Below are positions 48,017 through 58,922 of a stretch of DNA of 64,000 nucleotides, piece by piece. The position numbers and the translations under genes are program-made. The first letter of the stretch is position 1; the number at the start of each line of letters is the position of its first letter. The notes beneath the pieces were generated by a model, which had not been told where the DNA came from, did not search any database, and saw only the letters and a list, made by a program, of their open reading frames with translations. The DNA is from Limnobacter alexandrii (lineage in GTDB: Bacteria; Pseudomonadota; Gammaproteobacteria; Burkholderiales; Burkholderiaceae_B). The stretch spans positions 124,001-188,000 of the forward strand of contig NZ_SWKN01000010.1 of the NCBI RefSeq assembly GCF_005871185.1. The letters are read 5' to 3'.

Positions 48017-49987
48017 TTACGGCGTCACAATGTTGAAGTTGCCTGTCGCCTTTTCCAGCATGCCGAAAAACTGACCCAGCTTGATCGTGCTGCCATCAAT
48101 TTTGGTTTGGTCTGAAAACAGCAAATCGGTTGCACCAGCCTCACCCGTCATCATGTTCAAGAAGAAAGGTTTGCTGAGCGTCAATGTGGCTGCAGAATTC
48201 TCCTCGGGTTTGCCTGCGCGGTGGTGCAGCACACTGTTGTTGATTCGCAGTACATAGCTTTCTTGGGTGTCGGAGAACACGAGGTTGATTTGAATGTCTT
48301 CCCCTTCCGCTTTCTCGCTGTTCAGTGCTGCGGCCATGGCTTCCAGAAAACGTTCTGTGGGTGTGTGTTTCAGCATGTCGAGAAAGGCCGTGCGTTTGAA
48401 GCCTTCTGTGTAACCGCCTTCGCGCAATTCAAGCGCACCCGTCAGGTAAAAATTGCGCCAGGGCGCAGACTCGGCCATGTAGCCCATCTGGTCGAAACTT
48501 TGGGCCAACAAGCCTTTGGCGCGCGCATTCTCTGGTTCTGCATACACGGCATGTTTTAACAACTCGGCTGCCCAGCGGTACTCGCCTTTGTTCACAGCAT
48601 CTTCGGCCTTGGTCAGCAGCGCATCCATGCCGCCCGCCACGTCCACATACCGGTTGGCAGCTTCAACCGGGGGCAGGGGGTTCAGGTTGGCGGGGTTGGC
48701 ATCGAACCAGCCCATGTAAAACTGGTACACCGCTTTCACGTTGTGCGACACCGTGCCGTAATAACCGCGACCGCTCAGGAAGTTGTTCAGGGCTGGTGGC
48801 ATTTTCACCTGTTCTGCAATTTCCGTGGAGGTGTAACCCGCGTTCATGTGGCGCACGGTTTGATCGTGAATGAAGCGGTACACATCGCGCTGCTTTTCCA
48901 TGAAGCTGCGCACGTTCTCGGAACCCCACACGGGCCAGTTGTGCTGGTGAAACATCACTTCGGCATCGCCTGCGTAGGCAATGGCCTCATCCATGTAATT
49001 GGCCCATTTCAGCGCATCGCGTACCTTGGCGCCGCGCGGGGTGTACAGGTTGTGCAGTGTGTGGCCAAACAGTTCTGCGCTGCCAAATGCTTTCAGCGTG
49101 GGCAGGTAAAACACGAACTCGGAAGGTGCTTCGCTGCCGGGTACGTTGTGGAACATGAATTCAAGCCCGTCGAGCACATGGGTTTCTTTGGGCTCTTTCA
49201 CCACCAGTGTGGGCGGTAATATGCCCACTTTGCCATAGGCCACGGCCTTGCCCAAACCGTTGTCGATCAGGCCTTCCGGGCTGCGCGGCAGGCGTTTGCC
49301 GTACATGTAAATGGAACGGCGCGCCATGGCCATGCCCACCAGCAGGTTTTCACTGGTGGCCTCTTCCATGAAGCCGATTGGGGCCACCACAGGCACATTG
49401 CGTGCTGCCACTTCTTCAGCGCTGAGCACACCCAGTGCACCGCCGAAATGGTCCACATGGCTGTGAGTAAACACAATGGCTGTCACTGGTTTGTCGCCCA
49501 AATGTTCGCGCGCAAAAGCCATGGCAGCGCGCGCAGTTTCTTCGCTGGTGAGCACATCCACCACAATCCAGCCGGTGTCGCCTTCAATCAGGGTCATGTT
49601 CGACAAATCGAAACCGCGCAATTGGTAAATGCGATCGGCCACTTTGTACAGGCCAATTTGATTGTTCAGGCTGGCCTGGCGCCACAGGCTAGGGTTCACT
49701 GTGGCAGGGGCCTTGCCATCAATGAAATTGAATTCGTCGTAATCCCAGATAACCTCACCTGCGTCGTTTAACACCTTGCCAGTGGGCTTGGCGATCAAGC
49801 CTTTGCGCGCATCGGCATTGTTGGCGGTGTCCACCAAATCGGTGCTTTCTGCAACTTCGGCATGGAAGGCTTGTGTGAATTCGCTGGCTGCGCTGTTGGG
49901 GTCGATGGGTGCTGGCGCCTTTGAACAGGCGGCCAACAAGGCGATTGAAAGCAAAGCAGGGGTAGGCCATGCGGTGAATGGATTCAT
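48017..49987 (-). CDS. Alkyl sulfatase, BDS1/SdsA1 type (lipoprotein)
   Basis: 656 residues. Hydrolyses primary alkyl sulfates such as SDS to alcohol and sulfate using two zinc ions. Lipobox LLAAC puts the lipidated cysteine at 21. The metallo-beta-lactamase motif HSHVDHFGG is near 175; HNWPVWG (about 353) gives a further conserved region; an alkylsulfatase dimerisation domain and a C-terminal SCP2-like domain (about 535-656) complete the family layout. Export to the cell envelope as a lipoprotein is somewhat unusual, as SdsA1 is secreted. No regulator of the SdsB type is adjacent. Confidence 0.9.
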   Translation of the reverse strand: MNPFTAWPTPALLSIALLAACSKAPAPIDPNSAASEFTQAFHAEVAESTDLVDTANNADARKGLIAKPTGKVLNDAGEVIWDYDEFNFIDGKAPATVNPSLWRQASLNNQIGLYKVADRIYQLRGFDLSNMTLIEGDTGWIVVDVLTSEETARAAMAFAREHLGDKPVTAIVFTHSHVDHFGGALGVLSAEEVAARNVPVVAPIGFMEEATSENLLVGMAMARRSIYMYGKRLPRSPEGLIDNGLGKAVAYGKVGILPPTLVVKEPKETHVLDGLEFMFHNVPGSEAPSEFVFYLPTLKAFGSAELFGHTLHNLYTPRGAKVRDALKWANYMDEAIAYAGDAEVMFHQHNWPVWGSENVRSFMEKQRDVYRFIHDQTVRHMNAGYTSTEIAEQVKMPPALNNFLSGRGYYGTVSHNVKAVYQFYMGWFDANPANLNPLPPVEAANRYVDVAGGMDALLTKAEDAVNKGEYRWAAELLKHAVYAEPENARAKGLLAQSFDQMGYMAESAPWRNFYLTGALELREGGYTEGFKRTAFLDMLKHTPTERFLEAMAAALNSEKAEGEDIQINLVFSDTQESYVLRINNSVLHHRAGKPEENSAATLTLSKPFFLNMMTGEAGATDLLFSDQTKIDGSTIKLGQFFGMLEKATGNFNIVTP

Positions 49988-50067
49988 GCTGTCTCCGGAA
50001 TAATTTTGGTTTTTCCCTATTACAGCACAAAAAGTGGCACTTTGCGTGCCAGTAATCTAGCCTGCCA

Positions 50068-51465
50068 TCAACTGAAAAACTTGTTGATGACAGTAACCAC
50101 AAATACGGTGGCCAGAATGGCGGGAATCCAGAATGCGATGGCGGCGTGGGTGTATCGCTCCAACCAGCCTGTTGCGCCACCGCTTGCCATTTCCGCTGCC
50201 ATGTTGTGGCGTTTCCATTGCCACACCACCAGCAAGCAAATTAATAAACCGTTGAAGGGCAATATGGTGTCGTAAAACACATCAACCAGCACGTCGAACA
50301 ATGACTTGTTCATGCCCGAGTAAAACGCGAATTCCGACAACCATTTCACCTGTCCGAATGACAAAGCACTGAATACTGCGCCCAGCAACACCCCGGTAAT
50401 GACCACTGTCAGCGCTTTGTTGCGAGTCTGCTTGCTCTCTGCTTTCAAAGCCGCCACCGGCACTTCAATGATGGATACCAGTGAGGTTATTGCAGCGACA
50501 AAGGCCAGCAGAAAGAAAGTGGCTGCAACAAAGCTGGCAGCCAAGTAACCAAACTTGGGAACCATGGCCATGAAAATATTGGGGAAAAACGAGAAGATCA
50601 AACCCACGGAGGAGTCGCTGAGTTCACCGGGATTGGTGCTGGGGTAAATTGCAAAAATTGCGGGCAGGGTCATTAGGCCTGCTACCAGTGCAACACCAGT
50701 GTCGGTGCAGGCCAGCATTTTTGCTGATTGAACCAGGTTGTCTTGCTTGCGCAAATACGAGCCGTAGGTAATCAGGATGCCCATGCCCAGCGACAGGGAG
50801 AAAAAGGCCTGCGACAAGGCCCCGTTGACCACGCTCCAGGTAATTCGGTCCAGCTGCGGGGTGAAATAAAACTTCAGGCCTGCCGCAGCGTTGGGCAGCG
50901 TGAGTACAAACACGGCCAAACCGATCAGCATGATGAACAGCATGGGCATGAGCAGTCGCGCTGCTTTTTCAATGCCGTCGCGGACACCACCTTTCAACAC
51001 CAGAACCACCATGCCAATAACTGCCGCCAAGTATGCAAATATCCATGGGCTGGTAATAAAACCACCGAAATACACTGGTGTGGCCAATTCGTCCAGGCGA
51101 CCCGAGAGCACTTGCAAAAAGTACCCCAGCAACCAAACGGTGAGTACACTGTAGAACACCGCGATCATGAACGGCGTGATGAGGGACAAGGCCCCTGCAA
51201 ATGCCCAAATTTTGCTGTTTTTGGAAACCTGCTTGAACGCGCCCAGTGGACTTTGCCCGGTTGCGCGGCCCAGGCTAAGCTCGGCTAGAATTAGCGGCAG
51301 GCAGATGGCCACCACGAAAAAAATGTAAAGTAGTAAAAATGCGCCGCCACCATTTTTCGCAGCCGCTACCGGAAAACCAACCAGGTTTCCGATGCCAACA
51401 GCCGATCCTGCTGCTGCAAGCACAAAGCCAATTTTGGAACTGAATTGATCCGGATTGTTGTGCAT
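50068..51465 (-). CDS. Sodium-dependent transporter (NSS/SNF family)
   Basis: 465 residues with about 11-12 membrane helices. The N-terminal SSKIGFVLAAAGSAVGIGNLVGFPVAAAKNGGGAFLL (about 9-45) is the sodium/substrate-binding helix 1 signature of neurotransmitter:sodium symporters, with the expected unwound GSAVGIGN. Bacterial members take up amino acids such as tryptophan, tyrosine or leucine; the substrate here is unknown. Confidence 0.9.
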   Translation of the reverse strand: MHNNPDQFSSKIGFVLAAAGSAVGIGNLVGFPVAAAKNGGGAFLLLYIFFVVAICLPLILAELSLGRATGQSPLGAFKQVSKNSKIWAFAGALSLITPFMIAVFYSVLTVWLLGYFLQVLSGRLDELATPVYFGGFITSPWIFAYLAAVIGMVVLVLKGGVRDGIEKAARLLMPMLFIMLIGLAVFVLTLPNAAAGLKFYFTPQLDRITWSVVNGALSQAFFSLSLGMGILITYGSYLRKQDNLVQSAKMLACTDTGVALVAGLMTLPAIFAIYPSTNPGELSDSSVGLIFSFFPNIFMAMVPKFGYLAASFVAATFFLLAFVAAITSLVSIIEVPVAALKAESKQTRNKALTVVITGVLLGAVFSALSFGQVKWLSEFAFYSGMNKSLFDVLVDVFYDTILPFNGLLICLLVVWQWKRHNMAAEMASGGATGWLERYTHAAIAFWIPAILATVFVVTVINKFFS

Positions 51466-51501
51466 GGTGGTGTTGTTTCCTCAATAAAAAGGTAGAAAAA
51501 A

Positions 51502-52137
51502 TTGGGACTGTTTGCTGAATTATACGATCGCCACGTGTTGCCCACCTTGCTTGATTTTGCGTGTGGAATGAAAGCGATCAACAGGCAGCGCCAGAAGGTG
51601 GTGCCCAAAGCCACCGGCCGGGTACTGGAGATTGGCATTGGCACTGGCTTGAACATGCGCCATTACGATGCTACCCGAGTAGAGAAGATAATTGGTTTGG
51701 ACCCTGCCACGCAAATGCACCGACTGGCGAAAAAGCGCATTGCAAAAACCGGGCTGAGTGTGGAGTTGTTGGGTTTGCCTGCCGACAAGATTCCTTTGCC
51801 CGATGCCAGTATCGACACCATTGTGATGACTTACACCCTGTGCACCATTCCCGAACCCGTGCCGGCTTTAAGAGAAATGCGACGCGTGCTTAAGCCGGGC
51901 GGGAAATTGTTGTTTTGTGAGCATGGCGTGGCGCCTGATGAAGCGGTGCGCAACACACAAAACCGCTTACAGCCTGTGTGGGGGAAGCTGGCTGGAGGGT
52001 GCCACTTGAATCGCGATATTCCGGGATTGTTGAAGGAGGGTGGGTTTCAGGTGAATGAAATTGAAACCATGTATGTGCCTGGCCCCAGGGCATTCACCTA
52101 CAACTACTGGGGCGCGGCGTATTCCGAGACGGCTTAG
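51502..52137 (+). CDS. SAM-dependent methyltransferase, class I
   Basis: 211 residues. The SAM motif VLEIGIGTGLNMRHY (about 41-55), acidic GLDPA (about 65) and post-motif II MTYTLCTIPEPVPALREM (about 114-131) place it near the UbiE/phospholipid N-methyltransferase type. TTG start with AAGG upstream. The substrate is unknown. It converges on copZ with a four-base overlap of the 3' ends. Confidence 0.82.
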   Translation: MGLFAELYDRHVLPTLLDFACGMKAINRQRQKVVPKATGRVLEIGIGTGLNMRHYDATRVEKIIGLDPATQMHRLAKKRIAKTGLSVELLGLPADKIPLPDASIDTIVMTYTLCTIPEPVPALREMRRVLKPGGKLLFCEHGVAPDEAVRNTQNRLQPVWGKLAGGCHLNRDIPGLLKEGGFQVNEIETMYVPGPRAFTYNYWGAAYSETA

Positions 52138-52334
52138 GACTTCACCTGGGCAGGATAGCCCGCTTCGCTGATTGTTTTGGCCAAAGTGGCTGCAGGCAAG
52201 TTGCTCTGAATCTGAACCAGCTTTTGCGTCAGGTCAATTTGCACTGTTGCGGTCACGTCTTGCGCTTTCACTGCGCGTTCCACATTGGCGGCACAGCCGC
52301 CGCATTTCATTTTTTCAACTGTGAGTTCAATCAT
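52134..52334 (-). CDS. copZ: Copper chaperone, HMA domain
   Basis: 66 residues with metal-binding MKCGGCAANV (C11 and C14). Delivers Cu(I) to the P-type ATPase encoded divergently. It starts MIELTVEKMKCGG. Its promoter carries a CueR-type box (52373-52393), so it should be induced by copper together with copA. Confidence 0.88.
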   Translation of the reverse strand: MIELTVEKMKCGGCAANVERAVKAQDVTATVQIDLTQKLVQIQSNLPAATLAKTISEAGYPAQVKS

Positions 52335-52372
52335 TCGAATGCTCCATTGGTTTGATCACCATTGTAGTCTGA

Positions 52373-52424
52373 ACCTTCCAATCATGGTAAGGTCAAGGCC
52401 TTGACCTTGACATCATGGCAAGGT
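52373..52424. promoter_or_regulatory. Divergent copZ/copA promoters with two CueR boxes
   Basis: Box 1 (52373-52393, ACCTTCCAATCATGGTAAGGT) serves copZ and box 2 (52404-52424, ACCTTGACATCATGGCAAGG followed by T) serves copA. Each is flanked by TTGACC as -35 (52396-52391 and 52401-52406) with the 19-base spacer typical of MerR-family promoters. The two -35 boxes stand back to back, making the palindrome GGTCAAGGCCTTGACC. Confidence 0.85.
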
Positions 52425-52458
52425 TGAAAATGCTTCAATCAAATCGAAGAGAGCAGGC

Positions 52459-54690
52459 ATGAACAACATATCATCCAACACCATCGACATTGCCGTGGGC
52501 GGCATGAGTTGCGCTTCTTGTTCTGGCGCAGTTGAAAAGGCCCTGCTGGCCACACCCGGTGTGATCAGCGCCACGGTGAACCTGGCCACCGAGAAAGCAC
52601 GCGTTCAACTAAGCAAACCAGAATTGCTATCCGCAGCGTTGGCTGCAGTTGAAAAGGCTGGTTATGAGGCCAGGCCGATTCTGGACACACCGCAGTCACC
52701 GCAAGTTACAGCCGGCGCAACAGCACAAAAGCAGGTCGACAAAGAAGGGCAGATGGTGCTTTGGGGTGCTTTGCTAACGCTTCCGCTGGTCTTGCCCATG
52801 GTGGGTATGTTGTTTGGTAAGCACTACATGTTGCCGGGTTGGGTGCAATTGCTGCTGGCCAGCCCAGTGCAGTTCTGGTTGGGTGCCAGGTTTTACCGTG
52901 GGGCACTAAAGGCCATCCAGAACCGTACCGGCAATATGGATTTGCTGGTGGCCATTGGTACCTCGGCGGCATTCGGCTTGTCGGTTTACATGGTGGGTGA
53001 GGGCAATCCCCACCTGTATTTTGAGGCTTCGGCGGCGGTGATTACCTTGGTCATGCTGGGCAAGTGGCTGGAGGCCCGCGCCAAACGGCAAACCACCGCA
53101 GCCATTGCGGCTTTGCAGGCCTTGCGGCCTGACACGGCCACAGTGCTTGAACATGGACAGGAAAAGGTGCTGCCAATTGCCAGTGTTACGGTGGGTATGC
53201 ATGTGGTGGTGAAACCCGGTGAGCGCATTGCGCTGGATGGCCGGGTGCTGGAGGGTGAGAGCCGTGTGGATGAGGCCTTGATTACCGGAGAAAGCCAGGC
53301 GGTTGAGAAATCACCAGGCAGTAAAGTCACCGGCGGTGCAGTGAATCTGGACGGACGCTTGGTGATTGAGGTGGGCGCAGTGGGTGCTGAAACCACCTTG
53401 GCCAAAATTATTCGTTTGGTTGAAGACGCGCAAGCCGCCAAGCCGGATATTCAAAAGCTGGTGGACAAGGTAAGCGCAGTGTTTGTGCCGGTGGTGTTGG
53501 TGATTGCAGCATTCACGCTGATTTATTGGATGTGGATTGCACAAGGCGGCAATCTGGAGTTGGCCATTGTGAATGCTGTGGCTGTGTTGGTAATTGCCTG
53601 CCCCTGTGCCTTGGGCTTGGCCACACCTACGGCAATTATGGCGGGAACAGGCGTGGCAGCACGCCACGGAATTTTGATCAAAGATGCGCAAGCGCTTGAG
53701 ATGGCGCACCGAATCAACACGGTGGTATTCGACAAAACAGGTACGCTTACGGAGGGCAAACCCTCGGTGGTTGCTGCGGTACCATTCGACTCCAATGGTC
53801 TGAGCCACTTCCTTGCCAGCGCATCGGCAGTTGAAGCCGGTAGCGCGCACCCGCTCGCATCGGCAGTGCTGTCCTACGTGCAAGCGCAGGGGATTCAATG
53901 GCCTGCAGTAACTCAACTGCAAGATCAACCAGGGCGGGGGGTGAGCGGCTTTGTAAACGGTACACGTGTATATGTGGGCACTGCGCGGTGGATGCGTGAG
54001 CTGGGTGTATCAGATTCGGCCCTGAACGCAGTGATTGAACAACTGCCAGACGATGCGCCTACCCATGCGTGGGTGGCTGAAGAAAACAAAGGATCGGTGG
54101 CCCTGCTTGGTGTGATTGGCTTTGGCGATGCATTGAAACCAGGTGCTAGCCTTGCAGTAAGCAGTTTGCAGGCCATGCGGGTGAAGTCTGTGTTGCTGAC
54201 TGGCGATTCAACACTCAGCGCACACCGGGTTGCACAGGCTGTGGGTATTTCCGAAGTGCAGGCTGAGCAGTTGCCCCACAACAAAAGTCAAGCCGTGGCG
54301 CATTATCGTCAACAAGGCGAGGTGGTGGCCATGGTGGGCGATGGCATTAACGATGCCCCGGCACTGGCCGCAGCCGATGTCAGTTTTGCGATGTCCAGCG
54401 GCACCGAGGTGGCCATGCACGCTGCCGACATTACGCTGATGCGACCCGATCCGGTGCTAGTGGGGCAAACCATCGATATTTCCAGGCGCACTTACAACAA
54501 GATCAAGCAGAACCTTTTCTGGGCATTTGTTTACAACGCCGTGGGTATTCCTCTGGCAGCCATGGGCTTGCTCAGCCCGGTGGTTGCTGGTGCAGCCATG
54601 GCGCTCAGTTCAGTCAGTGTGGTCAGCAATGCGCTGTTGCTGACGCGCTGGAACCCGAAAGTATTTAAACCTGAAACGGTGGAGAAGTGA
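52459..54690 (+). CDS. copA: Copper-exporting P1B-type ATPase
   Basis: 743 residues. Exports Cu(I) from the cytoplasm at the cost of ATP. One N-terminal HMA domain ([11 protein letters not shown]18/C21), membrane metal site [10 protein letters not shown] (about 379), phosphorylation motif DKTGTLTEG (about 423), ATP-binding region and [12 protein letters not shown] (about 625). TACIDs with a single HMA are common in proteobacteria. Followed directly by cueR. Confidence 0.95.
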   Translation: MNNISSNTIDIAVGGMSCASCSGAVEKALLATPGVISATVNLATEKARVQLSKPELLSAALAAVEKAGYEARPILDTPQSPQVTAGATAQKQVDKEGQMVLWGALLTLPLVLPMVGMLFGKHYMLPGWVQLLLASPVQFWLGARFYRGALKAIQNRTGNMDLLVAIGTSAAFGLSVYMVGEGNPHLYFEASAAVITLVMLGKWLEARAKRQTTAAIAALQALRPDTATVLEHGQEKVLPIASVTVGMHVVVKPGERIALDGRVLEGESRVDEALITGESQAVEKSPGSKVTGGAVNLDGRLVIEVGAVGAETTLAKIIRLVEDAQAAKPDIQKLVDKVSAVFVPVVLVIAAFTLIYWMWIAQGGNLELAIVNAVAVLVIACPCALGLATPTAIMAGTGVAARHGILIKDAQALEMAHRINTVVFDKTGTLTEGKPSVVAAVPFDSNGLSHFLASASAVEAGSAHPLASAVLSYVQAQGIQWPAVTQLQDQPGRGVSGFVNGTRVYVGTARWMRELGVSDSALNAVIEQLPDDAPTHAWVAEENKGSVALLGVIGFGDALKPGASLAVSSLQAMRVKSVLLTGDSTLSAHRVAQAVGISEVQAEQLPHNKSQAVAHYRQQGEVVAMVGDGINDAPALAAADVSFAMSSGTEVAMHAADITLMRPDPVLVGQTIDISRRTYNKIKQNLFWAFVYNAVGIPLAAMGLLSPVVAGAAMALSSVSVVSNALLLTRWNPKVFKPETVEK

Positions 54691-54692
54691 TT

Positions 54693-55112
54693 ATGTACGC
54701 GGAATGGACACGCAAGGAATGGTTCACGATTGGTGAAGCGGCCATGGAGTCGGGCATCACAGCCAAAATGATTCGCCACTATGAGCAGGTGGGTTTGTTG
54801 CCCGAGGCCAATCGCACCGATGCGGGCTACAGGCTGTACAACAGTCGCGACCTACACTTGCTGCGTTTTATTCGACACTCACGTGATCTCGGGTTTTCAA
54901 TCAAGCAGATCGAGGAATTACTCGGTTTGTGGCAAGACAAAAGTCGCCCCAGTCGGGAGGTGAAAAAACTGGCGCAATCGCATTTGAATGCGCTGGAGTC
55001 GAAAATTCGTGAACTGAATGCGATGAAGTCTGAGCTTGAGCGTTTGGTGCATTGTTGCAAAGGCGACTCCCGCCCGGATTGCCCAATTCTTGATGGCTTG
55101 GCCGCGCAATAA
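54693..55112 (+). CDS. cueR: Copper-responsive MerR-family regulator
   Basis: 139 residues. N-terminal MerR winged helix (about 8-75; FTIGEAAMESGITAKMIRHYEQVGLL), dimer helix (90-120) and the metal-binding tail HCCKGDSRPDCPI. The two cysteines with the CueR spacing indicate Cu(I)/Ag(I)/Au(I) sensing. ATG 54693 follows GGAG at the right distance. It should act on the twin boxes upstream of copA and copZ. Confidence 0.92.
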   Translation: MYAEWTRKEWFTIGEAAMESGITAKMIRHYEQVGLLPEANRTDAGYRLYNSRDLHLLRFIRHSRDLGFSIKQIEELLGLWQDKSRPSREVKKLAQSHLNALESKIRELNAMKSELERLVHCCKGDSRPDCPILDGLAAQ

Positions 55113-55144
55113 TGCCCGGCGATGCCGGGCTTGCTTCATGGGTG

Positions 55145-55744
55145 TCAGCTTTGAAGCATTTGCTGGATGACGCTTTTCAACACGCGGGCAATGTCATCGG
55201 CCTTCATGTTCGGGTCGCGTATGGCCCGAATTTGAAGTCCATCGAACAGGGCCATCAGAATGGTTGATTTGGCTGCAAGATTGAGTTCGCAGGGTTGCGA
55301 GTCTTTTAAGGGCTGAATGCCTTTGATCAGATTCGTGACCTTTTCGCGAATCACTGAATCGGTGCCTTGAACCGTGGCTGCAATTTTCGGATTCCGGGCG
55401 GCCTCGGCCAAAATTTCAGTGTCCAGTTCGCTGCGATCAATGCGCCGCTGAACACCTTCATCCACCGTGCCAAGCATGGCTTTCAGTATGTCTTTCTCAC
55501 CCTGAATTTTAGCGATCCGCTCAAGCGCCTGGTCAAGATCGCGCTTGACCATGGCTTCGATAATGGCTTCCTTGCTTTCAAAGTAATTGTAAATATGGCC
55601 CGCACTCATGCCAAAAGATTTTGCAATCTCGGACATGCTGGCACCGTGAAAACCACTTTTCCTGAAGCACTCGGCCGCAGCATCCAGAATTTGCTGGCGG
55701 CGAAGTTCCGCTTTGCTGGTCATGGTTTTAGCCTCGTTGATCAT
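55145..55744 (-). CDS. TetR-family repressor of the RND pump
   Basis: 199 residues from the ATG at 55744, which follows GGGGGAAG; the frame extends further upstream without a start signal. N-terminal HTH (about 14-60; [47 protein letters not shown]) and a helical ligand-binding domain. It is the last gene of the acrA-acrB-tetR operon and overlaps the pump gene by 17 bases. It probably binds the palindrome AATGAACGTTCATT upstream of the operon (60136-60149). Confidence 0.88.
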   Translation of the reverse strand: MINEAKTMTSKAELRRQQILDAAAECFRKSGFHGASMSEIAKSFGMSAGHIYNYFESKEAIIEAMVKRDLDQALERIAKIQGEKDILKAMLGTVDEGVQRRIDRSELDTEILAEAARNPKIAATVQGTDSVIREKVTNLIKGIQPLKDSQPCELNLAAKSTILMALFDGLQIRAIRDPNMKADDIARVLKSVIQQMLQS

Positions 55745-58700
55745 TGCTGCTTCCCCCCGATTGGTCGTTGCTAGCCAGGTTGGCGTTTTTCTCAGCCTGT
55801 TTTTTGCCAAACAAGCGAGTAACCACCACAAAGAACATGGGTACAAAGAAAATGCCCAACACGGTTGCGGAAATTGTGCCGCCCAACACACCGGTACCAA
55901 TCGCGTTTTGACTGCCTGAACCCGCACCTGTCGAAATGGCCAAGGGCACCACACCCAGACCAAAGGCCAGCGAGGTCATGATGATGGGGCGCAAACGCAT
56001 GCGCACTGCATCCAGCGTTGCTTCCAGCAAATCACGGCCCTGGTCAAATTGCTCTTTGGCAAATTCAACAATCAGGATCGCGTTTTTTGCGGACAAGCCC
56101 ACCGTGGTCAGCAAGGCCACCTGGAAGTACACGTCGTTGGCCAGGCCGCGGCCACTGGCTGCAAGCAGGGCACCCACCACGCCCAAAGGCACAATCAGCA
56201 TGACCGCAAACGGAATGGACCAGCTTTCATACAAAGCAGCCAAACACAGAAAAACGATCAAAAGCGAAAGCGCATAAAGCAGGGGGGCTTGCGAACCGGA
56301 TTGCCGTTCTTCGTACGACAAGCCAGTCCACTCAATGCCCATGCCATCTGGCAGGTTTTCGGCAATCGCTTCCATGGCGTCCATGGCATCGCCTGAACTC
56401 ATGCCCGGTGCAGCTTGCCCCTGAATTTCAACCGCAGGCAAGCCGTTGTAGCGCTCAAGGCGTGGTGATGCCATGGACCACTCAGCTGAGGAGAAGTTGG
56501 AGAAGGGCACCATTTCGCCATCGTTGTTGCGCACATAGAAACGATTGAGGTCTTCAGGCAACATGCGGAATGGTGCATCGGCCTGCATGTACACGCGCTT
56601 GACCCGACCCCGGTCGAGAAAGTCGTTGATGAAACTGCCACCCCAGGCAGAAGTAAGCGTGTCGCTGATTTCCGAAACACTGACACCCAAGGCACCTGCT
56701 TTGGCATTGTCAATGTCAAGCTGGTATTGCGGCGTGTCGGCGGTGGCGTTGGGGCGAACACCAGCCAACACCGGGTTTTTTGCGGCTTCGCCAATCATGC
56801 TGTTTCTGGCCTGCAAAAGGGCATCTCGACCCAAGCCAGTGCGGTCTTGAATGAACAGGTTGAAGCCCGACGCATTGCCCAATTCCCGAATGGCAGGCGG
56901 CGCGAATGCAAAGGCTTGTGCTTCTGGCCAGCTTGCAAATTCTTTGGATGCGCGCTGAACGATGCCTGCCGCAGAATTTTCTTTGCCAGGGCGTTCGCTC
57001 CAGTCGCGCAGGCGCACAAAGCCGATGCCCGAGTTTTGACCGGTGCCGGAGAAGCTGAAACCTGCCACGGTGAACAGGGACTTCACATTGCCACCTTCCT
57101 CGTTCAGAAAGTAGTCTTCCATTTTGGCGAGTACTTGCAAGGTTTGTTCTTGTGTGGCCCCTGCTGGCAACTGCACCTGCGTGAAAAACACGCCTTGGTC
57201 TTCGTCCGGCAGAAATGAGGTGGGCAGTCGGGTAAACATAAATGCGGCAACCGCAAGCAAGCCGCCGTAAATGATCAGGTAGCGCCCCGACTTGTGAAGC
57301 ATGCGCCCCACTGCGCTTTGGTAACGCGCATTGCTTGAATCAAACTTGCGATTGAACCAGCCGAAGAAGCCCTTTTTCTCGTGGCTGTGGCCTTTCTCAA
57401 TGGGCTTTAGCATGGTCGCGCACAGGGCGGGTGTAAGCACCAGCGCGACCAGCACCGACAAGGCCATGGCTGACACAATGGTGATTGAAAACTGTTTGTA
57501 AATAACGCCCGCAGAACCCGGGAAAAATGCCATGGGCACAAACACGGCCGAGAGCACCAGGCCAATACCGATCAAGGCACCGGTAATTTGGTCCATGGAT
57601 TTTCGTGTGGCTTCCAAGGGCGACAAACCTTCCTCGGCCATCACACGTTCCACGTTTTCCACCACCACAATGGCATCGTCCACCAGCAAGCCAATGGCCA
57701 ACACCATCGCAAACATGGTCAGTGTGTTGATTGAAAAACCAAACGTGGAAAGCACTGCAAATGTACCCAACAACACCACGGGCACCGCAATGGTGGGAAT
57801 CAGCGTGGCGCGGAAATTTTGCAGGAACAGGTACATCACGAGGAACACAAGAATGATCGCCTCGATCAGGGTTTTGACCACGCCTTCAATGGAAATTTTC
57901 ACGAAAGGTGTGGTGTCGTAGGCCACATCCCATTCCATGCCTTCCGGGATCAAGGGCGTAATTCGCTCCATTTCGGCGATCACGCCTTCAGCCGTGTCAA
58001 GCGCATTCGCGCCCGAAGCCAAGCGGATACCGATACCCGAGGCGTTTCGACCATTCCAGCGCGGCAAAATATTGTAGTTTTCACTGCCGTAATCAATGCG
58101 CGCGACATCTTTCAGTCGCACGGTTGCGCCGTCGTTTGTGGTTCGCAAAATGATCTGCTCGAAATCCTCGGGTGTTTCAAGCAAGGTTTGCGCGGTGATG
58201 GTTGCAGTCAAAGTTTGACCTTTCACAGCGGGTGCACCACCCAATTCACCGGCAGACACCTGTGCATTCTGGGCTTGCACAGCACTGCGAATATCGCCGG
58301 GTGTGACCTTGAACTGGTTCATTTTGTCGGGGTTCAGCCAAATGCGCATGGCATAGGGGCTGCCGAACACCTGTACCTCGCCTACGCCGTTCACACGGCT
58401 GATGGTGTCTTGCACATTGGTGGTGATGAAGTCGGCCAGTTCTGTGGAAGTGTAGGCACCATCGACTGCCGTAAACGCAATGACCAACAAATAGCCCGTT
58501 GCGCTTTTGGTCACTTGAATACCTTGTCGTTGCACCGCATCAGGCAACAAGGGGGTGGCCAAACTCAATTTGTTCTGAACTTGAACCTGTGCAATGTCCG
58601 GGTTGGTGCCGGGCTCAAAGGTTAGCTCAATGCGAAGACGACCGGTGGAGTCACTGGTGGACTTCATGTAGCGGAAGCCATCCAGGCCAGTCATGCGTTG

Positions 58701-58898
58701 CTCAATCACCTGGGTGACCGAGTCTTGCAGGGTCTCGGCAGAGGCACCGGGGTAGGTGGCTTGAATGGTGACTGCGGGCGGTGCAATTGCCGGGTACTGC
58801 GCCACGGGCAAGTTGAAAATGGCCAATGCGCCGGCCAGCATGATCACAATGGCGATCACCCACGCAAAAATGGGGCGATCAATAAAAAATCGAGACAT
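55728..58898 (-). CDS. RND multidrug efflux transporter, AcrB/MexB (HAE1) type
   Basis: 1056 residues, inner-membrane trimer that exports drugs and other toxic compounds with proton antiport. Starts [23 protein letters not shown]; the central TM4 [17 protein letters not shown] (about 405) holds the two proton-relay aspartates. Two periplasmic loops and 12 helices make the normal length. Second gene of the operon after the membrane-fusion protein; no outer-membrane factor is encoded here, so it must use a shared TolC-like channel. Confidence 0.94.
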   Translation of the reverse strand: MSRFFIDRPIFAWVIAIVIMLAGALAIFNLPVAQYPAIAPPAVTIQATYPGASAETLQDSVTQVIEQRMTGLDGFRYMKSTSDSTGRLRIELTFEPGTNPDIAQVQVQNKLSLATPLLPDAVQRQGIQVTKSATGYLLVIAFTAVDGAYTSTELADFITTNVQDTISRVNGVGEVQVFGSPYAMRIWLNPDKMNQFKVTPGDIRSAVQAQNAQVSAGELGGAPAVKGQTLTATITAQTLLETPEDFEQIILRTTNDGATVRLKDVARIDYGSENYNILPRWNGRNASGIGIRLASGANALDTAEGVIAEMERITPLIPEGMEWDVAYDTTPFVKISIEGVVKTLIEAIILVFLVMYLFLQNFRATLIPTIAVPVVLLGTFAVLSTFGFSINTLTMFAMVLAIGLLVDDAIVVVENVERVMAEEGLSPLEATRKSMDQITGALIGIGLVLSAVFVPMAFFPGSAGVIYKQFSITIVSAMALSVLVALVLTPALCATMLKPIEKGHSHEKKGFFGWFNRKFDSSNARYQSAVGRMLHKSGRYLIIYGGLLAVAAFMFTRLPTSFLPDEDQGVFFTQVQLPAGATQEQTLQVLAKMEDYFLNEEGGNVKSLFTVAGFSFSGTGQNSGIGFVRLRDWSERPGKENSAAGIVQRASKEFASWPEAQAFAFAPPAIRELGNASGFNLFIQDRTGLGRDALLQARNSMIGEAAKNPVLAGVRPNATADTPQYQLDIDNAKAGALGVSVSEISDTLTSAWGGSFINDFLDRGRVKRVYMQADAPFRMLPEDLNRFYVRNNDGEMVPFSNFSSAEWSMASPRLERYNGLPAVEIQGQAAPGMSSGDAMDAMEAIAENLPDGMGIEWTGLSYEERQSGSQAPLLYALSLLIVFLCLAALYESWSIPFAVMLIVPLGVVGALLAASGRGLANDVYFQVALLTTVGLSAKNAILIVEFAKEQFDQGRDLLEATLDAVRMRLRPIIMTSLAFGLGVVPLAISTGAGSGSQNAIGTGVLGGTISATVLGIFFVPMFFVVVTRLFGKKQAEKNANLASNDQSGGSSNDQRG

Positions 58899-58922
58899 GG
58901 TACTACTCCTGCCAGGCGTTGA

